A DNA stretch of 64,000 nt from Eretmocerus hayati (taxonomy: Eukaryota > Arthropoda > Insecta > Hymenoptera > Aphelinidae), in NCBI GenBank assembly GCA_029851415.1, contig CM056741.1, forward strand, positions 85,636,282-85,700,281, in the 5' to 3' direction. This document shows, piece by piece, positions 31,790 through 42,450 of this stretch. The translations under genes were made by a program, and so were the position numbers. Each line of letters opens with the position of its first letter. Position 1 is the first letter of the stretch. The notes beneath the pieces were generated by a model. It saw nothing but the letters and a program-made list of their open reading frames with translations, was not told the origin of the DNA and made no database searches.

Positions 31790-33217
31790 GTAGTTTCGCG
31801 CGAAACAGACCTACGAAAAAGGATCATGTCTTAAATTTTTTTCTTGACTTTTTCATTCGATTCTATGGTACAAAATATGAACTTTTCACTACCTATGGGG
31901 CCCCGAAAAAATTTTCCAGGTACCTTTAGTGTACATTACTTTGATCTTTTAAATTATTTTCAACAAAAAAGTTAGGGTATTTTTTTCAATAAAATAAAAT
32001 TACTCTCGAATTCGTTTACAAATACAGAGATGCGGTTTGCGGCATTCGAAAGGTCTTTGAAAAACCTACCGAAATCGGTATCGTCAAGTTGATTTTGATG
32101 TCTTGGGTGATTTTATCGGGAAAAAGAGTGGAAAACATAAAAGATTGAATTTCTCAAAAACCCAATTTTTCAAAATTTTGAAAATTAGATATGTGATGTA
32201 AAATTTTGTGTTCATTCAGAAAAAAATAGTCCCGAATTCCTTTTTTGCGTTCTAACCCCTATTTTTGCCAATTATCACAAATCCATTTTCCAGGCTTTTG
32301 GAAATCGTCTGTTTCCTGCGCATGCGCAGGAATTTGGATCCTTGAAACCAATTCCATTGGAAAGCCAAGAAAATTTCCTTCAAAATGACCACCTGCCGAA
32401 GTCAATTCCATGCATTTGAGCCAGAGTTGCAACGTTCAAAAGATCACTGAATCTTGATAGCGCCTCAGAAGTAGGTCGGAGGTACTGGAAACAGCTATAA
32501 GGAAAATCCACGCCTGCCCCGTTCGATGGCGTCCATCGATGTGTCGCACTCGAGCTGGAGGCTCATCTTCCATACGTTGTAGATTCGGTTCAAATGCAGG
32601 GAATCGACTTTGGCAGGTGGTCATTTTGAAGGAAATTTTCTCGGCTTTCCAATGCAATCGGTTTCAAGGATCCACATTTCTGCGCATGCGCAGAAAATAG
32701 ACGATTTCCAAAAGCCTGGAAAATGGATCGGTGATAATTGGCAAAAATAGGTGTCAGAACGCAAAAAAGGAATTCGGGACTTTTTTTCTGAAAGAACACA
32801 AAATTTTACATCATGTATCGAATTTCCAAAATTTTTTTAAAATTGGGTTTTCGAGAAATTCAGTTTTTTATGTTTTTCACTCTTCTACCCGATAAAATCG
32901 CCCAAGACATCAAAATCAACTCTACAAGACCGATTTCGATAGGTTTTTTGAAAACCTTCCGAATGCTGCAAACCGCATCTCTGTATCTGTGAACGAATTT
33001 GAAAAAAATTGATTTTATTGAAAAAATACCCAAATTTTTTTGTCGAAAATAATTCAAAAGAACAAAGTCATGTACGTTGAAGGTACCTGAAAAATATTTC
33101 TGGGGCCCCATAGGTAGTGAAAAGTTTATATTTTGTACCATAGAATCGAATGAAAAAGTCAAGAAAAAAATTTAAGACATGACCCTTTTTCGTAGGTCTG
33201 TTTCGCGCGGAACTACT
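31790..33217. mobile_element. 1.43-kb long-TIR (MULE-like) element with 9-bp target duplication
   Basis: The ends are GTAGTTTCGCGCGAAACAG and, reversed, AGTAGTTCCGCGCGAAACAG. The arms run 31790-32425 and 32585-33217 (about 635 bp) and are highly similar, around a 160-bp loop with no gene. CATATATGA is duplicated at 31781-31789 and 33218-33226. The Penelope-like copy at 54796-54810 shows the unoccupied site. A 9-bp duplication with long TIRs fits non-autonomous Mutator-like or foldback elements. Confidence 0.8.
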
Positions 33218-33263
33218 CATATATGAAAAGTAGTGCATGTGGAAAAGAGAAAGAGAGTGGGGA

Positions 33264-33625
33264 TCAACGAGCTTCGTCAGCCGTTGCCCACAGCGGGTTA
33301 TATATTCGACTGAGATTTTGAATACCGTCTTTTTTATTGATGCAATTACCGTCGAATTTTATATGGATCATCTCAGAAATCAGCCGTTTTTCCCAATTTT
33401 TCTCTGTGTCTAAAATTTTGGTTCGATCCCAATAGAAATCGTGTTTACCTTTTAGTCTGTGAACAGAAACTACGGACTTTTTAACTTTGTTTGTAACATG
33501 ATCATCAATACGTGTACCTAGTTGTATTTCTGTTTCTCCCACATACGTTGCTGGTCAGTCTTTGCACTGAAATTTATAAACAACACCAGTTTTGCTACAT
33601 TTGTCTAGTTTGGTCCTTACACGGA
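33264..33625 (-). pseudogene. GIY-YIG endonuclease remnant of a Penelope-like element
   Basis: The minus strand gives KTGVVYKFQCKD, a TGA at 33555, then PATYVGETEIQLGTRIDDH, SVVSVHRLKGKHDFYWD and TEKNWEKRLISEMIHIK. GVVY...YVG is the GIY-YIG nuclease motif; the Cys-rich start (QCKDC in the sister copy), the HD segment and the final ISEMIHIK block are typical of Penelope-like retroelements. The stop replaces the Cys that the 54-kb copy keeps. The frame upstream (33556-33956) continues into unrelated low-complexity sequence. Confidence 0.85.
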
Positions 33626-33960
33626 AGAAACAAAACGAGCTCTGATCGACGCGTCTCTCTTTCGCTGTGCGCGCACGAGAAATGAGATGAGGCGGGAATA
33701 ATATATATGTGCACGAGTAAGAGAGGGGCGCCACGAGCTTAGCTTGACGAACGCGGTAAGTTCTAGCTGCCCGGATTTTTTCCTGGCGGCAAAGAATTTT
33801 GCCTCGCTCTACGCATATATACTTACCTCTGAGTACACCAGCGATATGATGTATTTGTCGATTACCGCGTCTCTTACAACGCGCGTACATGCATGGCAGT
33901 ATAGGGAAGACCGGGGCAGAATTGATATTGATATTGATATTGATAGATTTATTCAACTAT

Positions 33961-35013
33961 AGACTCTTGGTCCAGTGTAGTCGAAGCTACGTGCATACAT
34001 ATAATTAACAAACGTAATACTACACCATTCGTCAGAGTCAAAGACTCTATAGATTTCATTATCCAAACATAAAAGTATAAATATAGATGATTGAACTGAA
34101 TTGAATAGGGGCTGATTGAATTGAATAGGGGCAAATTCGAACAAGCTAATATAGCTCGGCTTTATCCGCTTAAATACATTTTCAATACCTTTCCAAGAAA
34201 TTGTCGGACTATATTAACCTGAAAACGATTCTGTCCCGTTCATTCTATACAGCATGATCATGAGCAGAAAAGTTTTCGAGAAAATTTGAAAAACTCGCTG
34301 ATTCACTGAATTGTACCGACCAAAAAATTCAGAGATTGATGATTGTCTCATGAACTGAAAAATCGCGTATCTCTTTTATAAAGAGCCTCAGGTCAAAACA
34401 GAAAAGTCCGTATCTCACCATTTTGACCCGAGAATCACATATTTTTGAGCGGGGAAGATGCGTTTCATCGACCTTTATTCGCGGCCCAGTCTGAACTGGA
34501 TTGGGTCAAAATACATCACAAAACGAAGATTTTAAGCTATTCTGGGTAAAAGTCGGTATAATTGGAGAACCAGGTAATCGTAATTTAGCGGATAAAAACG
34601 ATCGGGGGCATTTTTGGACAGATTGGACGGGACGAATCTGGACAATGGTGAATCCTACGTTAAATCGATTATCCTCTGAACTGAGCTATGAATATATGGT
34701 GTGGAACTCTGCCATAATTTTGAAAAGTACCGGGGGTGAAGATCAATATGAAAACATGATGACATGGCAATTTTTGGTTTGATTCTATACACTACGTGTA
34801 TGATTTTCGATATGTGGTTTGTTGGTGGTCTATTTCCTTAACAACGAATATTTGTGAATCAATTTATTCCGAATACAGTCACCACTATACAACAGTTTTA
34901 TATACGGTATCTCGTCGCAATAAGCAGTTTCTGATTGTTTTCATACAATAAACATGGGAGTCTATTTGGCATCGAATCATATTTGATAAATTTTCCTGTG
35001 TCACGATCTTGGA
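33961..35013. other. Stretch with one unassigned open frame
   Basis: Contains short imperfect repeats (TTGAATAGGGGC twice at 34105-34132) and a plus-strand frame at 34501-34782 (FWVKVGIIGEPGNRNLADKN and WTDWTGRIWTMVNPTLN) that looks protein-like but is not recognised. Nothing else is supported. Confidence 0.4.
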
Positions 35014-36129
35014 CTACAATAAAAGCGAAATAGTGACGGCTGAAGCTGAGCGAACAAAATGGAGTATACTGGAAATAGATTCCACCGTCGATTTCGTGTA
35101 TTTTTTTATCTCGTCGAATCCAACATCTGTTCCATCAATGGCCGAAACAATGATAGTGCCATGTGCGTAAGTGAAGTCATTAATTTTGATTGTTTTGAAG
35201 GATCTTTTCACGCGTGATTTTGGGAGATGTACACTGATAGAATCGTTTGTCATTTCAGAGCCATAAGTTACATATCTATCTTCGAATTTACAGTACTTGT
35301 AGTGCATCGAGCGCAATTGCAATCTTTTTGCGGCACTCAGTAGGATATTTATATGAGATCATATGGCTGAGAGAATTGTTTTGATATCAAGGTGATTGGG
35401 TTCAAATCTCAGAGAACTTTATTTTGACAAGGGTCCGTTGCGCCGAATTATTCGCGTGTAATGAGTTCCCATATGGAATTGGAGAGTCAAGTGATCATAA
35501 TATTTGATGAATAATGAGTTGAATTCAGGAATAATATCTTCTGATTGTGCAATCTCTCCCTCAGTGTTGTCTGAGCTGGTCACAATGCTCACAATTTCGC
35601 GTAAATTTTTATATAAACTCCAAATTCCCCAGTCGGAATCCTCGAGGATTCTGTGCCCTACCATCAGGCCGAAGTATCTACAGAAGAAGAGTGACTCACT
35701 GGCATTCATTTTTAATTTTTGGTGAGTCTTGATATATTCTAAATTTAGAGGCAGAGGTACGTTAGTTGACTGGAATCCGAAATCTGTCGTTTTTAAAATA
35801 TCATTCATGACGTCAATATCGATTGCATCGTAAGATATCAAAGTGAGAATGATTTTTGCCATCATTATATTCGCCGAGCCTTCCATAACGTCATTCATAA
35901 TGTCGGCACTGATGCGATTACATGCTAAATGACCTGGGATCCTTCCAGATGCACTATTTTCCTTTAAACCAAAAACGATCTCTGAATTATCATCTTCCAA
36001 TTTTTGAATGTCCATTCCATGTTGCTCTTTGGTGCAGAGCAGCTCAACTTTTTCTCGAATCAAAAACCTAATATCGTCTGGGCCGGCATAACATATCCTA
36101 CAGCAATGAGTGTTACTGAATGAGATCAC
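35014..36129 (-). pseudogene. Tnp2-like multicopy insect family, C-terminal part
   Basis: A 236-codon minus-strand frame (36129-35419) carries HCCRICYAGPDDIRF, HLACNRISADIMNDVMEGS, ESLFFCRYFGLMVGHRI, WSLYKNLREIVSIV and FHMGTHYTRIIRRNGPLSK. It is followed at 35322-35014 by a piece reading SFKTIKINDFTYAHGTIIV. I recall these blocks, in this order, from a family annotated as uncharacterized in aphids, ants and other invertebrates. The 'D.M.D..EG' motif resembles CACTA-type Tnp2 transposases (DxMHxxxLG). The His usually found in that motif is Asn here. A frame break separates it from the upstream part. Confidence 0.65.
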
Positions 36130-36132
36130 GTA

Positions 36133-37008
36133 CTAATACATCTCGTTCGCCCCCTTATTATCACCCGTTATGAGAGTGAAGACGAAACGAACTTCGATTT
36201 TCCGGCCAGCCACAATATACTCCTTAGATTTTTCAACAAACGCACAAATTTCGTCGATCAGTCTCTCCAATACTATCTCATTGCCATACAATTTCCGGTC
36301 TTTTGTATAAAACAAATCAGTCACAATCATGCTGTCCAGTTTTGATGCGAAGCTCGGTGGAAAACATGGACATGTCACGCTGAAATTTCTCACTGAGCTT
36401 CGACCTGCCCTGCTGCCCAGAGCATCTCCAGTATCAATTTCATCGAAAAACCCTACTAAGAGAATAGCAACTGTATCACCATCGGGAAGATCTCTTATGA
36501 GCTCTTGCCACAGCTCTCTTTGGACGAAATTGGAAATCGATGTCTTGTCAACCATTAAAGTTTCCATATATGATACGGTACTCTCTAGAAGCCCTTCCAT
36601 TTCGAATAATGTATCAAGAGAATTCTCAAACGACATATGAACCATGATTATTTTTCGATGTTTCAAACTGACTATATCATTTCTGACTGTTTTTGTAGAG
36701 CTACTTATCTCGCGGACTTCCGGATCAACATACAAATCAAGTTTGGTGAACAGTTTCATTTGTTTGTATTCCGTATTCAGATGATTGAAAGGATCGTTAT
36801 CTTTCTTGAAAATTCTGTCGACTTCAAGAACATTCTCATCGTGCATGTCACCCAGGCTCACAAAGATTTGATTCAAAATGAAAGGATTATGAGTATTTCT
36901 TATGAAGTTGTTGAATGTGTTGATTATAAAAGTTATATCTTTTCTAGTGAAATTGAAGTGCTGGTAGAGTTCAGTAGCGATTCTCACGCTTTCATCAAAG
37001 ATTTCCAT
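36133..37008 (-). pseudogene. Tnp2-like multicopy insect family, central part
   Basis: A 291-codon open frame. Blocks in order: ELYQHFNFTRKDITFIINTF, NPFNHLNTEYKQMKLFTKL-type (here DPFNHLNTEYKQMKLFTKL), LLESTVSYMETLM, SISNFVQRELWQELI, LLVGFFDEIDTGDALGSRAG, CFPPSFASKLDSM, and FTLITGDNKG near the end. The 'DD.E..NPLGS..G' segment of the family is seen as DEIDTGDALGSRAG. The adjacent 236-codon frame continues the same protein after a frame break at about 36130. The length without stops suggests fairly recent decay. Confidence 0.65.
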
Positions 37009-37033
37009 GTTTACTCGAGATGTAGTTAGCTAA

Positions 37034-37665
37034 TCAACTAATAAGATAACAACTTATTGAATTTGAACAAGTTTGTCTCGCTGATATCAAGCAGCGCCTT
37101 ATATTACTAAATTTCACGTTACGCAATGTGATCCTCCTCTGAACGACCGTAAATGTTTCGCAAAGAAGTATATAAAAGTAATCGGAAGACGATACTTCAA
37201 AACCTCCTGAACGTAGTATGCTATCAACCAGACTGGTCATGCTCGGTGAGCTCACAACAGTTTGCTGTCCGGTTTTGAATTCATACAGATACTTCTGTAT
37301 AAATGACCATATGTGAATCGAAGCTAACGAGTATTTCAAATAAAAACTGAAGAGCGATTTAAAGCAAGTGTCCACTGCATCGATAGCTGACTTGCATTCG
37401 TAACAAATGTCGTTGATCACAACGTGGGTAGTTTCCAGGGCCTTCAACGGTCCCCAAAATATATTAAAGGGTTGCGGAGCTGTTATTTGGAGTCTTGAGT
37501 AGTCTGCTCGGTGCTCCCCCACAAGACTTTTCAGCTCTCCAGCACTGTAACCAGACTGGTTGAAGAAATGAAAGGTCAATAATCCATTCTTTGGTCGAGT
37601 AAAAAGAGGACAAATTTAGAACAAAATCTACCTCAATATGTCTCACAAAAGACTTTTTCATGTCT
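37034..37665 (-). pseudogene. Probable upstream exon(s) of the same minus-strand gene
   Basis: The open frame 37579-37034 (182 codons) contains GYSAGELKSLVGEHRADYSR, PFNIFWGPLKALETTHVVIN, and SIHIWSFIQKYLYEF. It is protein-like and lies in line with the Tnp2-like frames, but I do not recognise these blocks from that family. An overlapping frame to 37661 extends it if a one-base shift is allowed. Confidence 0.4.
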
Positions 37666-37792
37666 TTGCGTTCCGGTTAGCAATTCACCTTCTTGAAGAC
37701 ACTAAGATTGAAGGTATATTTTAGGGTCTCGGATAATAGCAGGAACGCCACTGCACTGGTGTATCCTACAATGAATATAATTCAGGTGAAAT

Positions 37793-38056
37793 TCAATGAC
37801 ATATCTGAGGAGATAATTCCACAGGGCTATGATTCTGACCATCATTATCCACGAGAGTTTTATGAATTTGGATAGAGCCACTTGTATCAGGTTTTTGGTG
37901 AAACGATTGTGATGTAATTGCTATCTCCTCTATACTCCTGGCCACCCTCGGCCAGTGTTTACGGAGTCGCTCGCAAACATCAGTCTTTTGGAAGTGATTG
38001 TCACTGGCTGGTTCAAGCTTGAGTGTACCAATCTTGTACTTGAAGTCCAACAAAGC
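37793..38056 (-). pseudogene. Probable internal exon of the minus-strand gene
   Basis: A TTGTCTCCAG acceptor-like site precedes GCTTTGTTGGAC at 38056. The frame reads ALLDFKYKIGTLKLEPASDN, then HFQKTDVCERLRKHWPRVAR and ends in a stop at 37793. It has a real-protein composition. It is consistent with the exon upstream that ends at a GTAAGA donor near 38306. Confidence 0.5.
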
Positions 38057-38306
38057 CTGGAGACAATTACATTATGCCATGTAGCGTATTTCGTATTCAA
38101 ACAAATTTGAATTTCACCTTCGATGATCTATTTAACTGAAGACGATAATTTTGTAGTATAGACAGCATAACAGTATGAATAATGCGTAACATTCGGAATT
38201 TTAATACCAAATTCTCTCATATAGATCAAATACAAGTATATTCCTCTTCCTTGCAGTCAATTTATCAATAACGGTCATTGTCAAAATTATGGAGTATATC
38301 TTACCA

Positions 38307-38742
38307 ACTTTCTCCCCGATTTTCCTACGATAACTTTATACTTATTTGCAATTTCTGTGAAGTCCAGATTTTTATATTCCACCGAGAAACGATGGGGAGC
38401 TGATTTCAATCAATCCTCTTCCTCATTTTTATTGATGTCTGGATCGTTTTCTTCAAATTTTGTGAGATCAATAGTTTCAAGGTGCAAAGCTGGAAAAATT
38501 CCCTGGAATCAATGGTATGCAGCGTAATTGAAATTATCATATGTAAGTATTAAATACCCGGTTTCAAAGATAATCTGTTTTCGGGCACTTTACTGTCCTT
38601 CAAACCAACTTCGATAGCAAATGTCATAAAATAGTCAAGAGCATTCACTAGATTACCACTTAGCCTTCTTTCGTCGTTCTGTCCTCTTTGACAGTCTGTA
38701 CGACTTCAATAAATGCCTTCTTTTTTCTCTCCTCATCAAACA
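38307..38742 (-). pseudogene. Two exons of the minus-strand gene, with stop and frameshift
   Basis: Exon 38500-38307 follows GATTCCAG and reads GIFPALHLETIDLTKFEEND, then a TGA, then SAPHRFSVEYKNLDFTEIAN and KYKVIVGKSGRKL, ending at a GTAAGA donor. Exon 38742-38563 reads YVLFDEERKKKAFIEVVQTV, one frameshift, then VNALDYFMTFAIEVGLKDS, ending before GGTATTTAA. The introns would be short (about 60 and 250 bp), typical of insects. The second exon is cut at 38742 by a long-TIR element. Confidence 0.5.
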
Positions 38743-38750
38743 ATACATAA

Positions 38751-40997
38751 TAGAGTGGGCCGAAAAATGGAAATTTTCGAAAATCGTTACGCCTGAGGGA
38801 CAATTTTCTGCTATTTTGCACGTAGATAATGGAAAATTTTTTTGCGGATTTTTAGAAACAACTTTTAGGTTCTGGCAAAAGCCTTGAAGATTCTCAAAAG
38901 ATAACGAGAAAACGTCGTTTTTATGCTGTTTCTAAAAGCAAAGTTATAGCGTGCAGAACCTACGCGGTGGCACCAAACGGTGATCGAACAATGTTTTCTT
39001 ACGTATTTTTGGCCGTAGAAAGCGAAAATCAGGTCCGTATGAGCCTCAGAAGTTAAGGGCCTTAGTAAATTGCGAGATACCGATCACGGTAGGAAAGCGA
39101 CAATTTTCCGGGAAACGCCAGGTTTCTGTGAAATTGAAAACGATCCTGCAAACTCTATTCAATCGACCAAAAATCATCACACACTATGTTTTCTTATGTA
39201 TTCGGACCTGCTGAAAACGGTCCCGGTAATTTCAGGAAGCTAGGACGCGTCAAAATTTAGCTATAAGCAAACGTATCAGGACGATTTTCGTAGGGCTCAC
39301 GAATGGGCTCGTCGCGGCCAGGGTATAGGTCACGGACACTAGTCCTCTTACACTCGATGCGTAATCCCCAATATCATTATTAGTCGGGGCCGAGTGGGCG
39401 CCATCATTGGGAGAACTATTCCCACGAGGTTTAGCTCCGAGGTCCCCTCCAGAAGACTGTCCTGATTATGGAAAGCCTTGTTACCAAGCTGAGAAATGGT
39501 CACAATTTGTTTGAACTGAAATCGTTTAAACAATCGATGAAAACTGATTCTCCGATATGGATACTATTTTCAAGAGGTGTTTGGGTGATTCTAAACCGAA
39601 AGTTACTCTTGTCATTTTTTGCTAAAGTTGATTCTTTTTGGATTACACGCACTTTTAACTTGAAAAATCACGATATTGCGGTTTTTACTAGTGAAAATTG
39701 AGAACAAAAAAGTCAATAGTGCCTTTTATGTCGATGTGAATCCATTCTCCTAACCTTTATCGACAATATTCAATATCAGTAAATAATATTTCCGGTCCAA
39801 AACCTCATTTTTTAACTAATTGTTTATGACGCTTCCGCGTGTGTTGGAGTATACTTGAGTACTAGCGCGTCAGAGGATACTAAAAGTCGATCAAGTATAC
39901 TCCAACACGCGCGGAAGCGTCATTAACAATTAATTAAAAAATGAGGTTTTGGACCGGAAAAATCACTTCCTGATATTGGATATTGTCGATAAAGGTTAGG
40001 AGAATGGATTCACATCGCCATAAAAGGCACTATTTACTTTTTTGTTCTCTATTTTCACTAGTAAAAATCGCAATATCGTGATTATTCAATTCAAAAGTGC
40101 GTATAAGTCAAAAAGAATCGGTTCTAGCAAAAAATGACAAGAGTAACTTTCGATTTAGAATCACCCAAACACCTCTTGAGAATAGTACGCATATCGGAGA
40201 ATCAATTTTCATCAATTGTTGGAACGATTTCAGTTAAAAGAAATAATGACCATTTCTCAGCTTGGCAACATGGGTTTCCATAATGAGGACAGTCTTCTGG
40301 AGGGGATCTCGGAGCTAAACCTCGTGGGAACAGTTCTCCCAATGATTGCGCCCACTCGGCCCCGACTAATAATGATATTGGGGATTACGCATCGAGTGAA
40401 AGAGGACTAGTGTCCGTGACCTATACCCTGGCCGCGACGAGCCCATTCGTGAGCCCTACGAAAATCGTCCTGATACGTTTGCTTATAGCTGAATTTTGAC
40501 GCGTCCTAGCTTCCTGAAATTACCGGGACCGTTTTCAGCAGGTCCAAATACATAAGAAAACATAGTGTGCGATGATTTTTGGTTGATTAAATCGAGTTTA
40601 GAGGATCGGTTTGAATTTCACAGAAATCTGGCGTTTCCCGGAAAATTGTCACTTTCCCCACTCTGATCGGTATCTCGCAATTTATAAAGGTCCTTAACTT
40701 CTGAGGCTCAAACGAACCTGATTTTCGATTTCTACGGCCAAAAATACGTAAGAAAACATTGTTCGATCACCGTTTGGTGCCACCGCGTAGGTTCTGCACG
40801 CTATAACTTTGCTTTTAGAAACAGCATAAAAACGACGTTTTCTCGTTATCTTTTGAGAATCTTCAAAGCTTTTGCCAGAACCTAAAAGTTCTTTTCAAAA
40901 ATCCGCAAAAATTTTTCCATTATCTACGTGCAATATAGCAGAAAATTGGCCCTCAGGCGTAACGATTTTCGAAAATTTCCATTTTTCGGCCCACCCT
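38751..40997. mobile_element. 2.25-kb near-perfect palindrome (MULE-like) inserted in an exon
   Basis: The arms 38751-39858 and 39891-40997 are about 1.1 kb each and nearly identical in reverse, leaving a 32-bp loop. The ends read TAGAGTGGGCCGAAAAATGG and, reversed, AGGGTGGGCCGAAAAATGG. AATACATAA is duplicated at 38742-38750 and 40998-41006. No transposase is encoded; mirrored 60-codon frames in the arms are not convincing. The 9-bp duplication and full-length TIRs fit non-autonomous Mutator-like or foldback elements. The high arm identity implies recent insertion or arm homogenisation. Confidence 0.85.
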
Positions 40998-41006
40998 AAT
41001 ACATAA

Positions 41007-41045
41007 GCGTCGTCTTAGAGTTGTGAGAAGACTTCCTCTGTCATT
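41007..41045 (-). pseudogene. First coding exon fragment of the Tnp2-like gene, before the insertion
   Basis: After a TTTTGCAG acceptor-like site, ATG (41044-41042) opens MTEEVFSQL, a TAA, then DDAYV, and joins in phase across the inserted palindrome to LFDEERKKKAFIEV at 38741. The TTATGTATT target lies in the Tyr-Val-Leu codons. This shows that the palindrome landed in an exon; the TAA suggests the gene may already have been dead. Confidence 0.5.
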
Positions 41046-41219
41046 CTGCAAAATTATTATTCTCAGGAAATTGAGATAAAAAAGTAGCATCGCTCCACTG
41101 TGACGAACTCTTCACTCCCTCAGCAGTTGACAATGTTGAGAATATGTGAAACCAACGACTCACACTAACTGTCCTCTACATGCAATGCATCCTATCTATT
41201 AGTGCACATGGCTTCCTAC

Positions 41220-41509
41220 TGTGACGTGGCGAGTCTCGAGCCTCTGGCTCGCGCCTCTCCCCGTCACCTGACGATGCACCAGGTGCACCGTCAGCGTTTC
41301 TGACGGAGCTTCGCCCGTTTCCCCACCAAGTGCGATGTCGCGTCGCGGACCCATCGTCGCGGACGACGGGCCTCGCCGCGGCAGACCGCTCTGACCAATC
41401 TACCCATCCACACACTCTCTCTCACTTCTTAATTATCTCTTATATTAAAGTCACGCCTTAACTGAAACTCGTGTTCTATCTGGAGACTTGAACCCCTCAC
41501 CATGTTACA
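41220..41509 (+). repeat. 5' LTR of the gag-only element
   Basis: 290 bp, TG at the start and CA at the end, with a CG-rich centre (GTCGCGTCGCGGACCCATCG) and a CTCTCTCTCAC tract in the 3' third. The likely primer site lies about ten bases downstream, in TTTTGGTGCTAGGTGGGATA, which is also conserved in the old copy at 24.8 kb. I cannot name the primer tRNA. Confidence 0.85.
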
Positions 41510-42450
41510 TCCCTCTTTTGGTGCTAGGTGGGATAGTTTCCCGCGAGTTAAAATTTTTTTTTCTGAAAAAGTAAGAAAAGTTTTCTTGTGAAAAATTTTT
41601 CGGATTCTGCTAAATTTTCGCGAGAGTGTCGTGGAAATAAAAGGTGACGAAGAGATAACAGGAGTTGAGAAAATCAGAATCCAGCCGAGCAAAATCCACC
41701 GAAAACGAAGAAAAATGGAACAACAGCGAGTGCCCAGCCCGACCCACCCGTCGATCACCATCGCACGAGCTGCATCTCTGCATCCAGCCGACCCGCAATG
41801 AGTCATCTGGAGTACCATCAGTGCCCGAAGATGGCTAAACTAGCCGTCTTCGTCGACCCCGACCAACACGTGATGGACTTTGAAAATTCGAGGACGACCA
41901 GCCACGTCATGGAAACTCTTCGCAGCAAGCAGAACCAGCATTAGAACGAGTAAAGTACTGATACCAAATTATAAGCATGATCTCTGCCAAATATGAATTT
42001 TTGAATCAGCCATGATTTTTCTTACTTATATTGCCGTAGTGGAATTTTTTACGAAATAGCCGGTAGAGCCAGTGATTGCAGAAAATAAATAGTCTTGTTG
42101 AGCTGAACCATTTGATTGGGAAAATTCGTTTAGTAGCATATATGCGACTCGATTGCAGTCGCTGATTTGATAAAACTAGCGTGTCCGATTGAATGTTAGA
42201 GAAGACGACTGAATTTATTGTGTATGACTTCGAGTCACTAATAATGGAACAGGACCGATGAGATGACTCCGCTGTGACCAAATGATTATGTTATTATGAG
42301 TGGTCGTCGAATGATTTTGCAAAATCTGAGGCACGTCTAATTGATTACATTGTCGAGATGATTGCGAGTTAAGATGCAATCTCATTTCCCAATCAAAATG
42401 TGTTAGCTGAGTACCTCGAAACAAGATTTCGAGGCCCAATATTTGGGAAC

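Larger units (their letters stand above)
31190..33960 (-). mobile_element. Penelope-like element relic, copy 1 (interrupted)
   Basis: Read on the minus strand the order is: unknown leader, GIY-YIG endonuclease (33264-33625), a CTCTTTCTCTTTTCCACATGC tail, a spacer, a hammerhead-like motif (31485-31545), CTTGAAGGACGGT, and the GCTAAACTCGGCACAACAGCATGATC block. The same order occurs on the plus strand at 53740-55450, which establishes it as a repeat family. A long-TIR element (31790-33217) splits it. No reverse transcriptase remains. Confidence 0.7.

Noticed and set aside
33555..33956. 133-codon ORF as a novel protein
   Set aside because: Its last residues are the start of the Penelope GIY-YIG domain, and the rest is repeat-derived low-complexity sequence (INININI) and leader.
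39348..40410. Mirrored 61-64 codon ORFs in the 2.2-kb palindrome
   Set aside because: Both are the same sequence in inverted arms, without known motifs, and occur in a non-autonomous element.
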